Below, one piece after another: positions 1-11,399 of a stretch of 64,000 bases of DNA; the first letter of the stretch is position 1, and each line of letters starts with the position of its first letter. The translations under genes and the position numbers were made by a program. The notes under the pieces are model-generated. The model saw only the letters and a program-made list of their open reading frames with translations, was not told the DNA's origin and searched no databases. The stretch is from Axinella damicornis (lineage: Eukaryota; Porifera; Demospongiae; Axinellida; Axinellidae): contig OZ007517.1 of NCBI GenBank assembly GCA_963931865.1, positions 3,724,164 through 3,788,163 of the forward strand, in the 5' to 3' direction.

Positions 1-1210
1 TCCCTTCCATTCAGCACGGACCCAATCACTGAGATGGCTGGGCTCCTGCAAAGGTGCCTGAAACAACTGCTCCTGCCTTCCTTGTCTTCCTTCATTGTTT
101 CAACTCGATTGTGAATATCTCACTTGATCGGGTACAATATACATTACATTCCAGGGATATACTTGGCAAGAATGGCAAGAGTTCCCTCCTGGAGAAGCTC
201 AAGCCTTAAGGTACGTCGCATGTTTCACGCAGAATCCATTACTTTGACAGTTACTGCACTACATGCATGCTAGCAGGACCTGCGCTGTGGGTGGTATCTG
301 GCGTACTCGTACTCAGAGGGGAATGGCCTACCACCCTCCTCCTCAACCAACCCGGCCAACGAACCCCGTCCTCCAATCGTTCACCAACCTTCTGCACGTT
401 TACCAGACGGTATACTGCAGTGGCGCAACCCGTGGCAAGAAAAGTTTACATGGTGTGTGATTCTGGCCAATTACACATTACACAGAAACTTTTGCATACA
501 ATTACGGAAACAGCAAAAATCTTCACACTGTACGATTAGGTTGAGCAATAATACGTAGTATCGATGGTTTGATTATCACGATACAGTTGCGATAGTCATT
601 TAGTAACTTCTATTGCATCGCAATAATGATTTACACTATCAGACGCTACACTGTCAGTCAAGATTATTGCACAATGTTTCGCTAAATGTTCTGCCTGGGG
701 CTGCATGTTAGGGAGACCCGCACATTATTTGAGAACTTCTTTGAGAACAATTATTTTAATAAAACTTGTATCACTTTTAGCAACCAACCACATCCGTTTT
801 CATGGCGCCACTTTTACACCGCAAAGCATACCAATGTACGGAAAATAAACAGAAAGGATTATGACGTCACTGCAACCGTATATATAATACCCCAACTGTA
901 TTGCAGCTTAGTGTTGAATATATTACAGTTCTAGTTTTGTAATGCAAACCATTCTCACTGTCTATATAAAGCCTCTGAAACCGAAGAAATGGCTAACACT
1001 CCACGTTACTGTAACGGGTTGGTGATGAAACTAGTGTCTGACACTTCATTCACCAGTCATTGTAAGACACCTCCTAAGATCAAGGAGTAGAATCTCTGTA
1101 CGCCATTCCAAAATAGTATTCAATGATTACATAATATTACACGGTACAATTTTTCCCTTGACATAGTACATGATCATAGGCAAGAACATTGTCAACCAGG
1201 CAAAAAAGGA
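1..1210. other. No recognisable gene
   Basis: I find no convincing coding region here. A possible exon end lies near 210 (AAG followed by GTACGT), but the upstream frame is short and unlike any family I know. The 540-1,150 stretch is AT-rich with many stops in all frames. Confidence 0.4.
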
Positions 1211-1467
1211 ATGGAGGTTGCGATACTTCAAGATGCGTGTTCGATAGCTGTCCCTTTAGCCAGCTCTCATCCTTGTCTGATACAAATTGGTACCCGCAAG
1301 GGGGACACCCTCGCGCTGGATTGCGAAAACTGGATCTGCATGAGGAGGTACATACTAATTCTCCTTTGTTATTAACCAGACATTTTGGCTATTTTTCTCA
1401 TTTGTTGTAGGGGGAAGCAGAAGCAGCTACTGGGTCGTGTGTCCGTGGTCAATGCCGTTACTTCCAT
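1211..1467 (+). CDS. Possible two-exon gene fragment, unidentified
   Basis: An ATG at 1211 opens a 45-codon frame that reaches a donor (GAG then GTACAT) at 1347/1348. A second short exon would run 1411-1467, between TTGTTGTAG and GTAAGT. The phases agree (2 to 2), giving about 64 residues. I recognise no domain. In another frame the second exon contains CVRGQCRYFH, which resembles the end of a CCCH zinc finger, so the true frame is uncertain. No promoter or downstream exon could be assigned. This is weak evidence from splice signals only. Confidence 0.18.
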
Positions 1468-1800
1468 GTAAGTTTCTCTTGTACGTATGTTGTAGCTGAA
1501 TATACGTACGTATAGTTGAGTACACAGTCCTCATTATTATAGTTGAGTACACAGTCCTCATTATTATACGTATCACACTTACAGTGTGTCAGGAATTCCA
1601 GCCTCTGTCAGGGAAATATTCAGCCAGAGTCTACCACCAATCACACTCTGGAGTCTATGATAAGCCGACCGTTTTTCAAGTTACAAGTTCGTGCACTCAG
1701 TTTGCCGAAGGATTCAACTTCCTCTGCCGTTTGTGCATTTGTTTGCCTTTGACGCAAGGATCCAGTAAGTTGACAGTTCTGAATCGTGAAGAAGCTACGT

Positions 1801-2381
1801 ATGCCAAGGGGCAAGGACGGCAAGAAAACCAGCGGCAGTCAGGCTGTGCCTGACTGTTGTGACCTATGCTGTGACTCCCTAGACGATGGTCAGGACATTC
1901 TGAATGCGAAGGAGACTGCGGCTGCAATCTTCACCGCTACTGTGCGGGAGTGACCAGGGTCCACTTTGAAGAGCTCGCAAAAAAGGGTACCCCATTTGTG
2001 TGTCAGTACTGTATTCTGAAGACCAACAAAGTTGTCATTCAGCAGCTCCAAGCCGAGGTGGCGGACCTGAAGTCTGAACTAACCGAGGTGGCGGCCCTGA
2101 AGCTTGAACTAGCTGAGGCGTCGGCTGAGGTGTCTGCCCTGAAGTCTGAACTAGCCATGCTAACTGACTCCGTCGCACCTCTAAAGTTCGAGATAACTCA
2201 GCTGAAAGAGTCCCTTGTCTCAGCAGCACAAACTGCCATGGCCGAAAAGTCCACGAGGGGCTATGCTACTGCCACGAAGTCGTCCACCAGCCGCGGCCGA
2301 GATGACAGAAATCCCAAACGCAGCGCACGAGCTATCTCAAGTACTTCTGCATCCCAGGTGCTAATACCTAACCAATCATAG
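1801..2381 (+). pseudogene. LINE ORF1 relic: PHD finger plus coiled coil, frameshifted
   Basis: This is the decayed start of a non-LTR retrotransposon ORF1. An ATG at 1801 begins a basic leader and a zinc-binding CDLC motif. Reading must shift frame between about 1900 and 1905 to continue through CEGDC, HRYCAGV and CQYC, a PHD-like Cys/His pattern. From there the frame is open to 2381 through a long heptad-rich coiled coil and a basic Ser/Lys/Arg tail. It matches in order and spacing the ORF1 of the LINE at 43270-44379 (there CDLC, CEGGC, HRYCAGV, CMFC, then LKTHR and a coiled coil). No ORF2 follows, so the copy is truncated. ORF1 proteins of this class bind the element's RNA; this copy should be inactive. 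The identification rests on comparing the two copies in this window. Confidence 0.75.
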
Positions 2382-2617
2382 CCACAGAAAATGGCTTCAA
2401 AACCAGAGCTAAATTCTTACAGCTACCATCAACACTTTAGACAAGCTATTTACACTCTATGTATGCTAATCAAGCTGCTAACATTGCACTTGCTACTGGG
2501 TTTCAGATGTCAGTATCACCCCTTCCTGCTTTTCTAAGAGTGATCATGTCAGTAAAAAGGTAGGGGCCTAGCCTTAATTAGAGGGGCATACCCTCAAGTC
2601 TCTTTATGCTTTGTACC

Positions 2618-4600
2618 TTGGCACGGTAAGCGCTCAAAAGTGTTTATATACGCTCACTGCATTCAAAGGGTTAACTTGTCCTCTATGAATGTTTAGAATA
2701 ATTTTCATGTTCTGTTACAGTTCCCTGTACGCTCTTGCGAGGGAGATATTTGCGGAGTTGCACCCGGGCGAAGACCACCCCCCCTGGACCTGGGCGAAGA
2801 CCCACCCCCCTTGCAAAAAGCGGTCCGTCGGCCCCCGCCGCCACCACCCCCCCCCCCCCCCCCCCCGCCGTCCCCACCGCGATACGGTCTGCCGCCCCCG
2901 CCCCCCGCCCCCCACCACCCCCCAGAAGAAACAAGCCGCACCCCCCCCCCCCCCCCCCCCCCCCTTGGCACGGTAAGCGCTCAAAAGTGTGGAAAGTGTT
3001 TATATATGCTCACTGCATTCAAAGGGTTAACTTTGTTAACTTGTCCTCTATGAATGTTTAGAATAATTTCATGTTCTGTTACAGTTCCCAGAACCTGTAC
3101 GATCTTGCAAGGGAGGTATACTTTGAGTTGCTCCCCTCCGTGCCCAAGCCCTATCTGCCGAACCCCTCTATGCCAGACCCTGGAAGAAATGGTCCGCCCC
3201 CCCCCATGAGAAACGGTTTGCCGCCCCCACCCCCACCACCCCCCAGAAGAAACGGTCCACACCCCCCCCCCCCCCCCCCCACCCCCCTACAAGAAATGTT
3301 CGACGTCTGCCCCCACGTGGGGTCGGAGGACCACATGTTATGGTATTTTAAAAATCTTATGAAGTACCTCGGGGGGGGGGGGGGGGGGGGGGGGGGTTCC
3401 GTTTTATAGGTTAGTTCATGCTTATAAAACTAAATACGATGTTTATGATTCCATTTGGATTCCTAAAGAGTTTTTTAGAGATCATGGTGATGTGTTTCAA
3501 TATAATTTTGCAAATAAAAAACTCTATATATCTCTGGCCTGAGGGGGCCTTGTAATTAGTTTTATTAGCCTGAGTGGGCATGAATACTTGGGCATTAGTA
3601 CAATGGGATCTGTACGATCTCGCTAGGGAGGTGTACTTAGAGTTGCACCCCTCCGTGCCGGGCGAAGACCCACCCCCCCCCTGGAAGAAACTGTACACCC
3701 CTCCAAGCCCTCTCTGCCGAACCCCTCTATGCCGACAACTCCAGACCCTGAAAGAAATGGTCTGCCACCCCCCCCCCCCCCCCCCCCCCACCCATGAGAA
3801 ACGGTCTGCCGCCACCACCCCCACCACCACCTCAAGTCTCTTTATGCTTTGTACCTTGGCACGGTAAGCGCTCAAAAGTGTTTATATACGCTCACTGCAT
3901 TCAAAGGGTTAACTTGTCCTCTATGAATGTTTAGAATAATTTTCATGTTCTGTTACAGTTCCCTGTACGCTCTTGCGAGGGAGATATTTGCGGAGTTGCA
4001 CCCGGGCGAAGACTCACCCCCCCTGGACCTGGGCGAAGACCCACCCCCCTTGCAAAAAGCGGTCCGTCCGCCCCCGCCGCCACCACTCCCCCCCCCCGCC
4101 GTCCCCACCGCGATACGGTCTGCCGCCCCCCGCCCCCACCACCCCCCAGAAGAAACAAGCCGCACCCCCCCCTTGGCACGGTAAGCGCTCAAAAGTGTGG
4201 AAAGTGTTTATATATGCTCACTGCATTCAAAGGGTTAACTTTGTTAACTTGTCCTCTATGAATGTTTAGAATAATTTTCATGTTCTGTTACAGTTCCCAG
4301 AACCTGTACGATCTTGCAAGGGAGGTATACTTTGAGTTGCTCCCCTCCGTGCCCAAGCCCTATCTGCCGAACCCCTCTATGCCAGACCCTGGAAGAAATG
4401 GTCCGCCCCCCCCCCCATGAGAAACGGTTTGCCGCCCCCGCCCCCACCACCCCCCAGAAGAAACAAGCCGCACCCCCCCCTTGGCACGGTAAGCGCTCAA
4501 AAGTGTGGAAAGTGTTTATATATGCTCACTGCATTCAAAGGGTTAACTTTGTTAACTTGTCCTCTATGAATAATTTCATGTTCTGTTACAGTTCCCAGAA
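2618..4600 (+). repeat. Tandem array of an exon-like proline-rich cassette
   Basis: A cassette is repeated, beginning TTGGCACGGTAAGCGCTC at about 2618, 2962, 3855, 4171 and 4479. The spacing is about 344, 893, 316 and 308 bp, so the normal unit is about 310 bp and the large interval holds a diverged or compound copy. Each unit reads like donor, short intron, acceptor (CTGTTACAG), exon. The exon frame is open and starts with variants of LYDLAREVYFEL or LYALAREIFAEL, then runs into Pro/Arg-rich sequence and long C tracts. A G tract of about 26 bases lies at 3371-3396. The long homopolymers and the adjoining gap mean copy number is probably collapsed in the assembly. This may be a proline-rich gene expanded by exon duplication, or simply a minisatellite. 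No function is assigned. Confidence 0.6.
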
Positions 4601-4800
4601 NNNNNNNNNNNNNNNNNNNNNNNNNNNNNNNNNNNNNNNNNNNNNNNNNNNNNNNNNNNNNNNNNNNNNNNNNNNNNNNNNNNNNNNNNNNNNNNNNNNN
4701 NNNNNNNNNNNNNNNNNNNNNNNNNNNNNNNNNNNNNNNNNNNNNNNNNNNNNNNNNNNNNNNNNNNNNNNNNNNNNNNNNNNNNNNNNNNNNNNNNNNN
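4601..4800. other. Assembly gap of 200 N
   Basis: There are exactly 200 unknown bases. The gap begins inside a copy of the tandem cassette (after TTCCCAGAA), so it probably hides further cassette copies. Confidence 0.99.
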
Positions 4801-4816
4801 GATTAATCCGGAACCA

Positions 4817-5367
4817 TTGGCACATCCGATGGCTGCTCCAAGTTGGGTGCCCCAGCGACACCAGTCCCAGCCTGGGCCAAGTTGGCAGCAACCGTCTGGG
4901 AGTTGGCAGTCACCCTCTCCCCACCCTGTGCGGCAGCGACTACTTCGACCTCCAGCGTCTCCCACCAGGCACACCCTGAAGTCGCCACAGGCGATAATAA
5001 ATCGTTATAGTCACAAGATAACTCCAGTTGGTGTGGGCCGGGTGGGGATTAATCTCGCGAGAGACAGCGTCTTCGGGGAGGACGTCATGGCCGCAGGGAA
5101 CCTGTCTGAAGATGGCCTGACCTTCATCCGGCAAACGATTGATTCGGTGAGATATTTCTACCAAGTATAGGAATGTATGCATGCATACTACACCTCTGAC
5201 CACTCCAATATTCGTTATATTTCTATAGGATTCAGCTCCCCGAAAGTATGGACGACGAGTACTTCAACTATGTCTATAGGCAGCCATGCCTAACAGCCAC
5301 AAACAGGGCGTGTGGCCGCTCCAAGACCAAAGGCAACAGTTCAAAAGCCAGCAAGACTGGACAATAA
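4817..5367 (+). CDS. Possible BEN-domain protein, 3' part
   Basis: An open frame from the gap edge is Ser/Pro/Gln-rich, then becomes a compact segment with INLARDSVFGEDVMAAGNL. This resembles the middle of a BEN domain, a DNA-binding fold. The exon seems to end at 5146 before GTGAGA. A second exon after TTCTATAG at 5229 contains DDEYFNYVYRQPC and NRACGRSK and stops at 5367, again like the end of a BEN domain. The two exon frames do not join in phase at the best splice sites, so either a site is misjudged or the gene is broken. The start is lost in the gap. BEN is a tentative call from pattern memory. Confidence 0.35.
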
Positions 5368-6089
5368 AAGGAAACCACAATAGGAGTAGATTTCATTCAT
5401 TGTAATTATGTGTGTACTTGCATTTGTAGTATATGTGCTAATGAGCTACCTCCTGGATGTGTAGGCACTAATGTGTTACTGTGTAGGCACTAATGAATGA
5501 ATGAATGAATGAATGAATGATGTCACTATGTATTTGTACCTTTGTTCTTGTAAGGCTTATGTGTGACTTTGGTTTTGTATTTAAGCAGTCTTGTATTTCT
5601 TGTGAATTAAAATTTGAGTGTTCCGTTAACAGCGTGCAAGTACAAGCATACAACAGCTTTTTCCAGTGTTATCAATTTGCGTGTACTTTGTGTAACTAGC
5701 ACTCGTATGTTTTTCTTTCAGCATCGCTATCACAAAAGGACAACTCTATTTAAAGCACATTAACTCCCCCAAGGTACACTAAATGCTTGACTATATGGAT
5801 ACAACACATATTTAAAAATTACAACAAACATTCGGCCAATAATGAACCACTGCACAGAGTTTGATACACATGTATATAGGCTGTTTTCGTTCTATATGTT
5901 ACAGGTGGGCAGTACCAGCGACATCTCATCTCATAGTTACAACCACCACAGCCAAAATGCTAGCCAATAATGAACCACTTAGTGGTTTCCCTATTGAAAG
6001 CAGCATTAGCCTCATAATGACTCTATCCCAATACTAACCCCTAATTCTATTTTACTAATCTTGACCTGATTCCTGATCTTGACCGTTAC
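5368..6089. other. Intergenic, no gene seen
   Basis: Apart from an ATGA tetranucleotide repeat at about 5490-5521, I see only AT-rich sequence with short frames. Confidence 0.5.
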
Positions 6090-6189
6090 TTAAGGTGGCA
6101 CATACCCCTTTACGTTAGGTTACCTTTAACCGTTGGGAGCCCCCGACGGTTAAAGGTAACCTAACGTAAAGGGGTATGTGCCACCTTAA
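6090..6189. repeat. Perfect 44-bp inverted repeat (hairpin)
   Basis: The arm at 6090-6133 is the exact reverse complement of 6146-6189, separated by 12 bases. The outer end is TTAAGGTGGCACATACCCC. There are no mismatches over 44 bp, so the palindrome is young or maintained. It may be the ends of a tiny transposon that has lost its interior. Confidence 0.97.
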
Positions 6190-6558
6190 TACTAATCCCT
6201 GACTGCTAACCTAATAGTTAAGACCATAGCATACCAACTTGTTGTCTACGAGCATTGCGAACCTGCCGCTTCAATCAACCGGCCTCTACCCGTGTACTGC
6301 CAACTTTCCTTGTGACCTGCAGATGCCACTTTGGTCTGTACCCAGCCTGCCATTTCGGTCACTTCTTCGGTACCAGCGCACTCTCTCCATTTGTCGGTGC
6401 ATGTGTGGTCGACAGTCCTCTGACTCCTCAGCTTTCACACTTCAGCTCTAGCCGAATTGTGCTACTTCAGAAGTTCTTCCAGACTCCCTGACTTCCCAGG
6501 AGATGGCCGGCTGCGGAAGAGATTGTGTTCTCAAAGTCTAACTTGGTTGCGATAACTA

Positions 6559-7103
6559 ATGTCGACCGCACTGTGGGCGTTGGTGAAGTGGGAGGAGGAT
6601 GGGCGTTTCACAGTTGTTCCGGCAGCGTGGGTGATAGAGCCCCGCCCGCTTCCAATGCAGAAAGACCTTCCGGTTAGCGGCCTGTGCCGGTGGACAAAAC
6701 GGAGCGCTCAGTACAAAGTAGTTGTCATGGACTTATCTGGTAAGCAGGTACTTGGATGTTACTAATATTATTAGCCTTGGCTATTGTAGCTACCATGCAT
6801 TGCATTTCTTGCATAAACTTTCATAGGAAAAAAAAAGCTAGCTAGCTAACTCTTTATTCGTATTCTGATCCTTTATTTGCAACTTATGATCTGACTGGGT
6901 GCTGTACTTTCTTTACAGATAGCAAGCATTACTTGCAGCAGAGGATTCAAGAACTGGTGTCGGAACAGGATGCCAGCGATGGTGACTCGCCGGAGGTTGA
7001 GCCTAAACCTAAAAAGCCGAAACGTACCAATACTCATAAGCCTACTACAGGACTGACTGAGGCAACTTTGCAAAAGAAGAACAAACCAGCTGACATACAA
7101 AGT
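6559..7103 (+). CDS. Two-exon 5' fragment of an unidentified, possibly BEN-type gene
   Basis: Exon 1 (6559-6739) starts at ATG and encodes a compact segment with ALVKWEEDGRFTVVPAAWV, a pattern I associate with the N-termini of some invertebrate BEN-type proteins. It ends at a GTAAGC donor in phase 1. Exon 2 starts at 6919 after TTTACAG, joins in phase, and runs through a charged linker with a basic KPKKPKR stretch, likely a nuclear localisation signal, to a possible donor near 7103. Downstream lies a decayed LINE, so the 3' part of the gene is missing here. GATTTCCCAGGAGACGGCCA near 7120 recurs slightly changed near 6488, a sign of local duplication. The function is uncertain. Confidence 0.4.
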
Positions 7104-7379
7104 GTGCTACTTCTTCCTGATTTCCCAGGAGACGGCCAGCTGCAGGAAGCCCCCCCCATCCTCTGTGAGCTCCCACACCCGTTCCAAAACGCTATTGCCA
7201 GATTTATTCGAACCACCATGGATTGAAGAAGTCTCAGCAAATGAACCACAACACGAAGGGTCCTCCTTGGCCACGACCCAAGAAAAGGTTGGGCAATTTC
7301 TAGGTTTATTCGTCAAAATACAAATGCCTTTGAAGTGTCCCCTTAGCGATGCTGACATTTCTCTTGTCAGCTTGGCTCT

Positions 7380-8260
7380 GACCCACTCATTCGAAACTGT
7401 ACTCTCGTTCCTATCCCCAAAGGCACTAAAGACCCTACTATAGCTGACAATTATCGTCCAATTGCGCTTGCCCCAACTCTTAGTAAGGTCCTTGCATGGT
7501 GTATTCTTCTCTCTTTTCCTCAGTACTTCCTGACCTCTGGACTGCAGTTTGGTTTCAAGCCTAAGATGTCCATCATCTCATCCTGGGACAATAAAGAATG
7601 TTGTAGCGCGTTTTGTACATGAAGGGTCTCCTGTTTTTGCCTGTCTCCTTGATGCTTTTAGGATCACGAGATTCTCTTCAAGAGACTACTTCATAGAGAC
7701 CTGCCCTCTCTCCTGGTACAAGGATCAACGCATGTGCATCAGGTGGGCCGACTCTTTCTCCAATTCTTTTCCTGTTTCAAAAGGTGTCCGTCAGTACTCT
7801 CGCTTGTTTCAGTCTTACTGTATGTCTCACCTATACTCTTTACTACTTCGCTTCTCCCGCTCTCCGTCATCTTGTTGTTCAGTTCAAATTTTCTTCTGTG
7901 GTCAGTTGCTGCAGTTCTCGGACACTGTTACACACCTCGGTCATCAACTATCTTATAATTTGAGTGACTCTCAAGACACCCTCCTCAGAATGCGGGATAT
8001 GGTCCGGAAAGCCAACTGTCTATTCGCTGCATTCCCTAGAGTTGGTCCCTTATACTCACTCGCTTGTTTCAATCTTACTGTATGTCTCTCTAGGGCTCAT
8101 CTCTCTGGGCCCTCTCCTGTCCTGCTATTCACAATTTGGAGATTGCCTACAACAAGATTTTATTGGCGACTTCCAAATCGCAGTCATACTGGTATCGATC
8201 ACCCTGTGGCTCGTCTAGATAGTTTGTTCAATTTAGCTCCTATGCACTTACACACGAGGA
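7380..8260 (+). pseudogene. Decayed LINE reverse transcriptase
   Basis: Near 7395-7560 one frame reads PIPKGTKDPTIADNYRPIAL followed by a QFGF-like segment, the classic entry to a non-LTR reverse transcriptase. Later parts are spread over all three frames: LLDASKAFD-like sequence near 7640, a WYKDQRM segment near 7710, and VTHLGHQL near 7930. The YADD catalytic segment is absent. CGCTTGTTTCARTCTTACTG occurs at about 7800 and again at about 8058, so an internal rearrangement probably removed the active-site region. It appears to be a different lineage from the LINE at 40-44 kb. Confidence 0.65.
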
Positions 8261-9100
8261 CAAACACCTCCTCACCAAAGGCTTGTCCTTCGCACCCAAT
8301 CCATGCACCCCTCCACATATACAGCACACAGATTTGCTGCACCGTTTCGATGATTTTGCACAAAACCTTAGGTCCAAATTAGCCAAGTCCCAAAATCCCT
8401 CCACCTCAACCCCATCCCCGGTCAGTGTACTAACCAAAACCGCCCTCCCTGCCTAAATTTTATCCCCACACCTTCAATAACCTCCCCTAGCAACAACCTA
8501 CAGTGGAAACTCTCAATTGGAGGGTTACATCTACTAACAATACCAAGGACATCCTTAACGAAAATCTACCCTCAATTTGCACACCCACAAGATCGAACCT
8601 TTCCACTAAACAATGAAATACTCTACGAACCCTACAACACTCTCCCTCAGAATTAACAATCATACCTGCTGAAAAAAATCTGTGCATAACCCTTTTAGAT
8701 ACAGATGACTACATCTTACTTTGTTACAGAATGTGTCACAATGGACACTGCAATCTGCAAGGCTTCTGCCTTGGCAAACGAAGCACAATCAGCATTTAGT
8801 ATTGACTATAAATTCAGTAATAAACAGTCATGTGACGATCATGTGACATAATTAATCTTGTGGTGAGTCTTGTTCCATGTCATTAATCTGGTATGATCAT
8901 ACTAAGTTCATCTGATTCTTTGTAAGTGTAGCTGTATGTCTAAGTACCAAAAATAATTGTGCCATACCCGTTAGTTTGTCTGAGTAGCAAGGAGAACTAA
9001 TCTAGAGTTGGGCAACCAACGTCAGTGGACTAGAACCAATGGTCCATCCTCGTGGAGTGCAGATAAAATGCACATAGTCAGCCATGCACAGGAGTGATTA
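8261..9100. other. Intergenic, no gene seen
   Basis: There are only short frames. The first part may be further 3' LINE debris. Confidence 0.35.
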
Positions 9101-9103
9101 TCC

Positions 9104-9600
9104 TTGATCTTTATTTTCCAATGCAGCATCCTGGCTGTACCAAAGCCTTTTCGTCGGGTGGAGAGCCTCAAGAATCACCTCCAAAGCCACTCCGGAGAAA
9201 AATCATTCATCTGCCAAGACACATCAGAAATCCGAAATACACACTTTGATGAGGTAAGACCCATGGAGGCTAATACATTACGACTGTCTACGCACCGTGA
9301 GACTCAAAGTAAATTTATAGACCACAATACATACGCACTCATACAAGAAGCAGATCAGATACCTGTATGGTACGGCCTATATATATGGAAGAGTGGAAGA
9401 TGTACTTGAAATCTAATTTCTGGATCAATTGTGTGCATGTTTACCGGTAGGATGCCTTAGCCATGTAAACGGCAAGGGCACACATGCTCGAGCACATCAC
9501 CGTCACAGCGACCTAGCAGACCTGCATCTAGTGATGGATGCTAATCTTCTGGATGGCAAACCATGGACTCTTGGCGGTTATGTGCAGGAGGTAGGGTGAG
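9104..9600 (+). pseudogene. Possible C2H2 zinc-finger relic
   Basis: Around 9126-9215 one frame gives HPGCTKAF and the next gives ESLKNHLQSHSGEKSFICQ. Together they resemble a single C2H2 zinc finger with its GEK linker, split by a frameshift. A later open segment near 9480-9595 ends at a possible GTGAGT donor but is unfamiliar. A broken fragment of a zinc-finger gene is the simplest reading. One finger is weak evidence. Confidence 0.28.
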
Positions 9601-10072
9601 TCAGTGCAAGAAGCAAGAAGGTCTTTGGGATTTACATCCTTTGGACGTGGAGGAAGAGGGCAAATGGGTAGGCATTGACACACAAAGTACACAAATTACT
9701 TTCGTCTCACGTGTTACCCTGATTTATGCTTATCTACATACAGATCACACAAACCTCCGAGGTGCGTCTGTCTGTGACATGGGAGTCACTGAGCTCAAAC
9801 AGGCAGCCGAAGCGACCATGACAACCAAGAGCAAGGGGCCATGAACACACCGGCCGAGATGTTTAAGAAGGTTAAAAGAGTTGTGCTGCAGACATCTAGT
9901 TCCTGGGATGCTTGTACCTAGAGATGTTCAGCAGACATAGCGTGTGGCCTGGGCTTAATGCCGCAGAGATAATGAAGAAGGTGTGTGGTTCATACGATAC
10001 CTCACCTTGTACATGCCAGACCTAAGCGATCTGAATGGCGTGCACGTGATAGCTGCTTGCAGCTTGACCAAC

Positions 10073-11399
10073 TAGCCTCAAACCCAGGCACGGAGGAGGG
10101 GTAGAGAGTGCCCGGTATCCACTGTTTGCGCATGCGCTTCATCTCCCGACATTCCAGGAATCCCGGATAACACTGCATCATCCCCGTGGCTTGTTGACGT
10201 CAGATACGTGTATGTAACCATATCACGATCGTATTCTGTCAATAATGGCGACTTTATGCAAGACCTAGACCAGGCTGTTTCGTACCTTCAGCGACTTGGA
10301 TGTGCAGCGATGATGCTCGAACCTGAGCAGAGGGCATCTCTAAAGTGAGTATACGAAGAGACTCTGGCTACGTACTGGTTTTAGTAAGTCATTATGTTAT
10401 ACCGTTCGTGTTTGATGTGAAGCTTGCCCAAGATGACAGCGTAGTCATTGTAGTCTCCGACTGCTGCGTTCAGTAGATTCAATCACTGGGGAGCGGAGTG
10501 CCTCCAGAATAACATTTACAGTAGCAGTCAATAAAAAGTTTACGTTCCGTTTACAAACAACGATCGTTTTACGGTGAGAAACGGCTCAGAAAACGGTGTG
10601 AAATTATTGCTACGTCAGCGTTTATACGCACTGTTTTTACGGTATACAAGCGTAGTAAAAACTTTTAACGCTTATAGCGGATGCAGCCTATGTCCGACGC
10701 TGTTCTACCTGGGTTATGTTTTACTCCCTGGATCTCTCTCCCTGCTGGTCTTTGTTCGATGTCTACAGCTTTCGCAGAACCGGAGATACAGTGGCAATGC
10801 GATCGATCGCTTACGAAAACCCCGCCCACCAAGCGAAAGCTCTTGGAACTTGCACATCCTTCGAAAGGTCTGGCTGATTTTTAAATATGCCTTATTGGAA
10901 GGCCTTAACTATACGCTGGCGTTTGTCCCTTGTCTGTAGCTTACTTGTAACCGGAGATAAAAGTCGACGAACTTGGCCGCTTACTTGCGACGGCGATAAT
11001 TGCTGACTCAGCAACCGTAGTACGGGCAGATTGCGTAATAACGGAACGGACCGTAGAACGATCGTTGTTTGTAAACGGAACGTAAACTTTTTATTGACTG
11101 CTACTGTATGCTGGGTCAATGCTATCAATAAACGGTAGTGAGTCAAGGATGATCATTTTCCTGTTATACATGTGGCCCCTTCCAAGACCAGCCATCCCTC
11201 GTGGCATTGATGACAGACTAAGTTCCAATCATGAGAGTGAAAGCTGCTGTAGTATACATGTACATGTAGATGTCAGTGTTCACGCCCAGAAAGTTATCCG
11301 ATGTCATCCACATGGTTTCATGCAGAACAATTAAGCGCATGCGCAAGCAGTGGATACCAGGTGCTCTCTCCCCTTCCTCTGTGCCTAGGTTCGAGGCTA
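10073..11399. mobile_element. MULE-like terminal-inverted-repeat element with 10-bp target duplication
   Basis: The ends are TAGCCTCAAACCCAGGCAC at 10073 and its diverged complement finishing GAGGCTA at 11399. The inverted ends extend about 70 bp. The flanks are CTTGACCAAC at 10063-10072 and again at 11400-11409, an exact 10-bp duplication. No transposase frame is visible, so it is non-autonomous. A separate element (10519-11106) sits inside. The 9-10 bp duplications here and in related copies suggest Mutator-type integration. Confidence 0.85.
10519..11106. mobile_element. Tc1/mariner-like MITE nested in a larger element
   Basis: The inverted ends are about 50 bp and essentially perfect, starting CAGTAGCAGTCAATAAAAAG. 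The element is flanked by TA on both sides (10517-10518 and 11107-11108). CAGT ends and a TA target are typical of Tc1/mariner-type elements. There is no transposase frame in its 588 bp. Confidence 0.85.

Noticed and set aside
2683..4270. Many overlapping Pro-rich and Gly-rich frames
   Set aside because: Produced by C and G homopolymers in the tandem cassette, on both strands. Only the cassette itself is reported.
10306..10344. Alternative first exon for HS1BP3 (MMLEPEQRASLK before GTGAGT)
   Set aside because: The phase fits, but it would need a 10-kb intron containing the hydrolase gene. The ATG at 19783 is closer and also fits.
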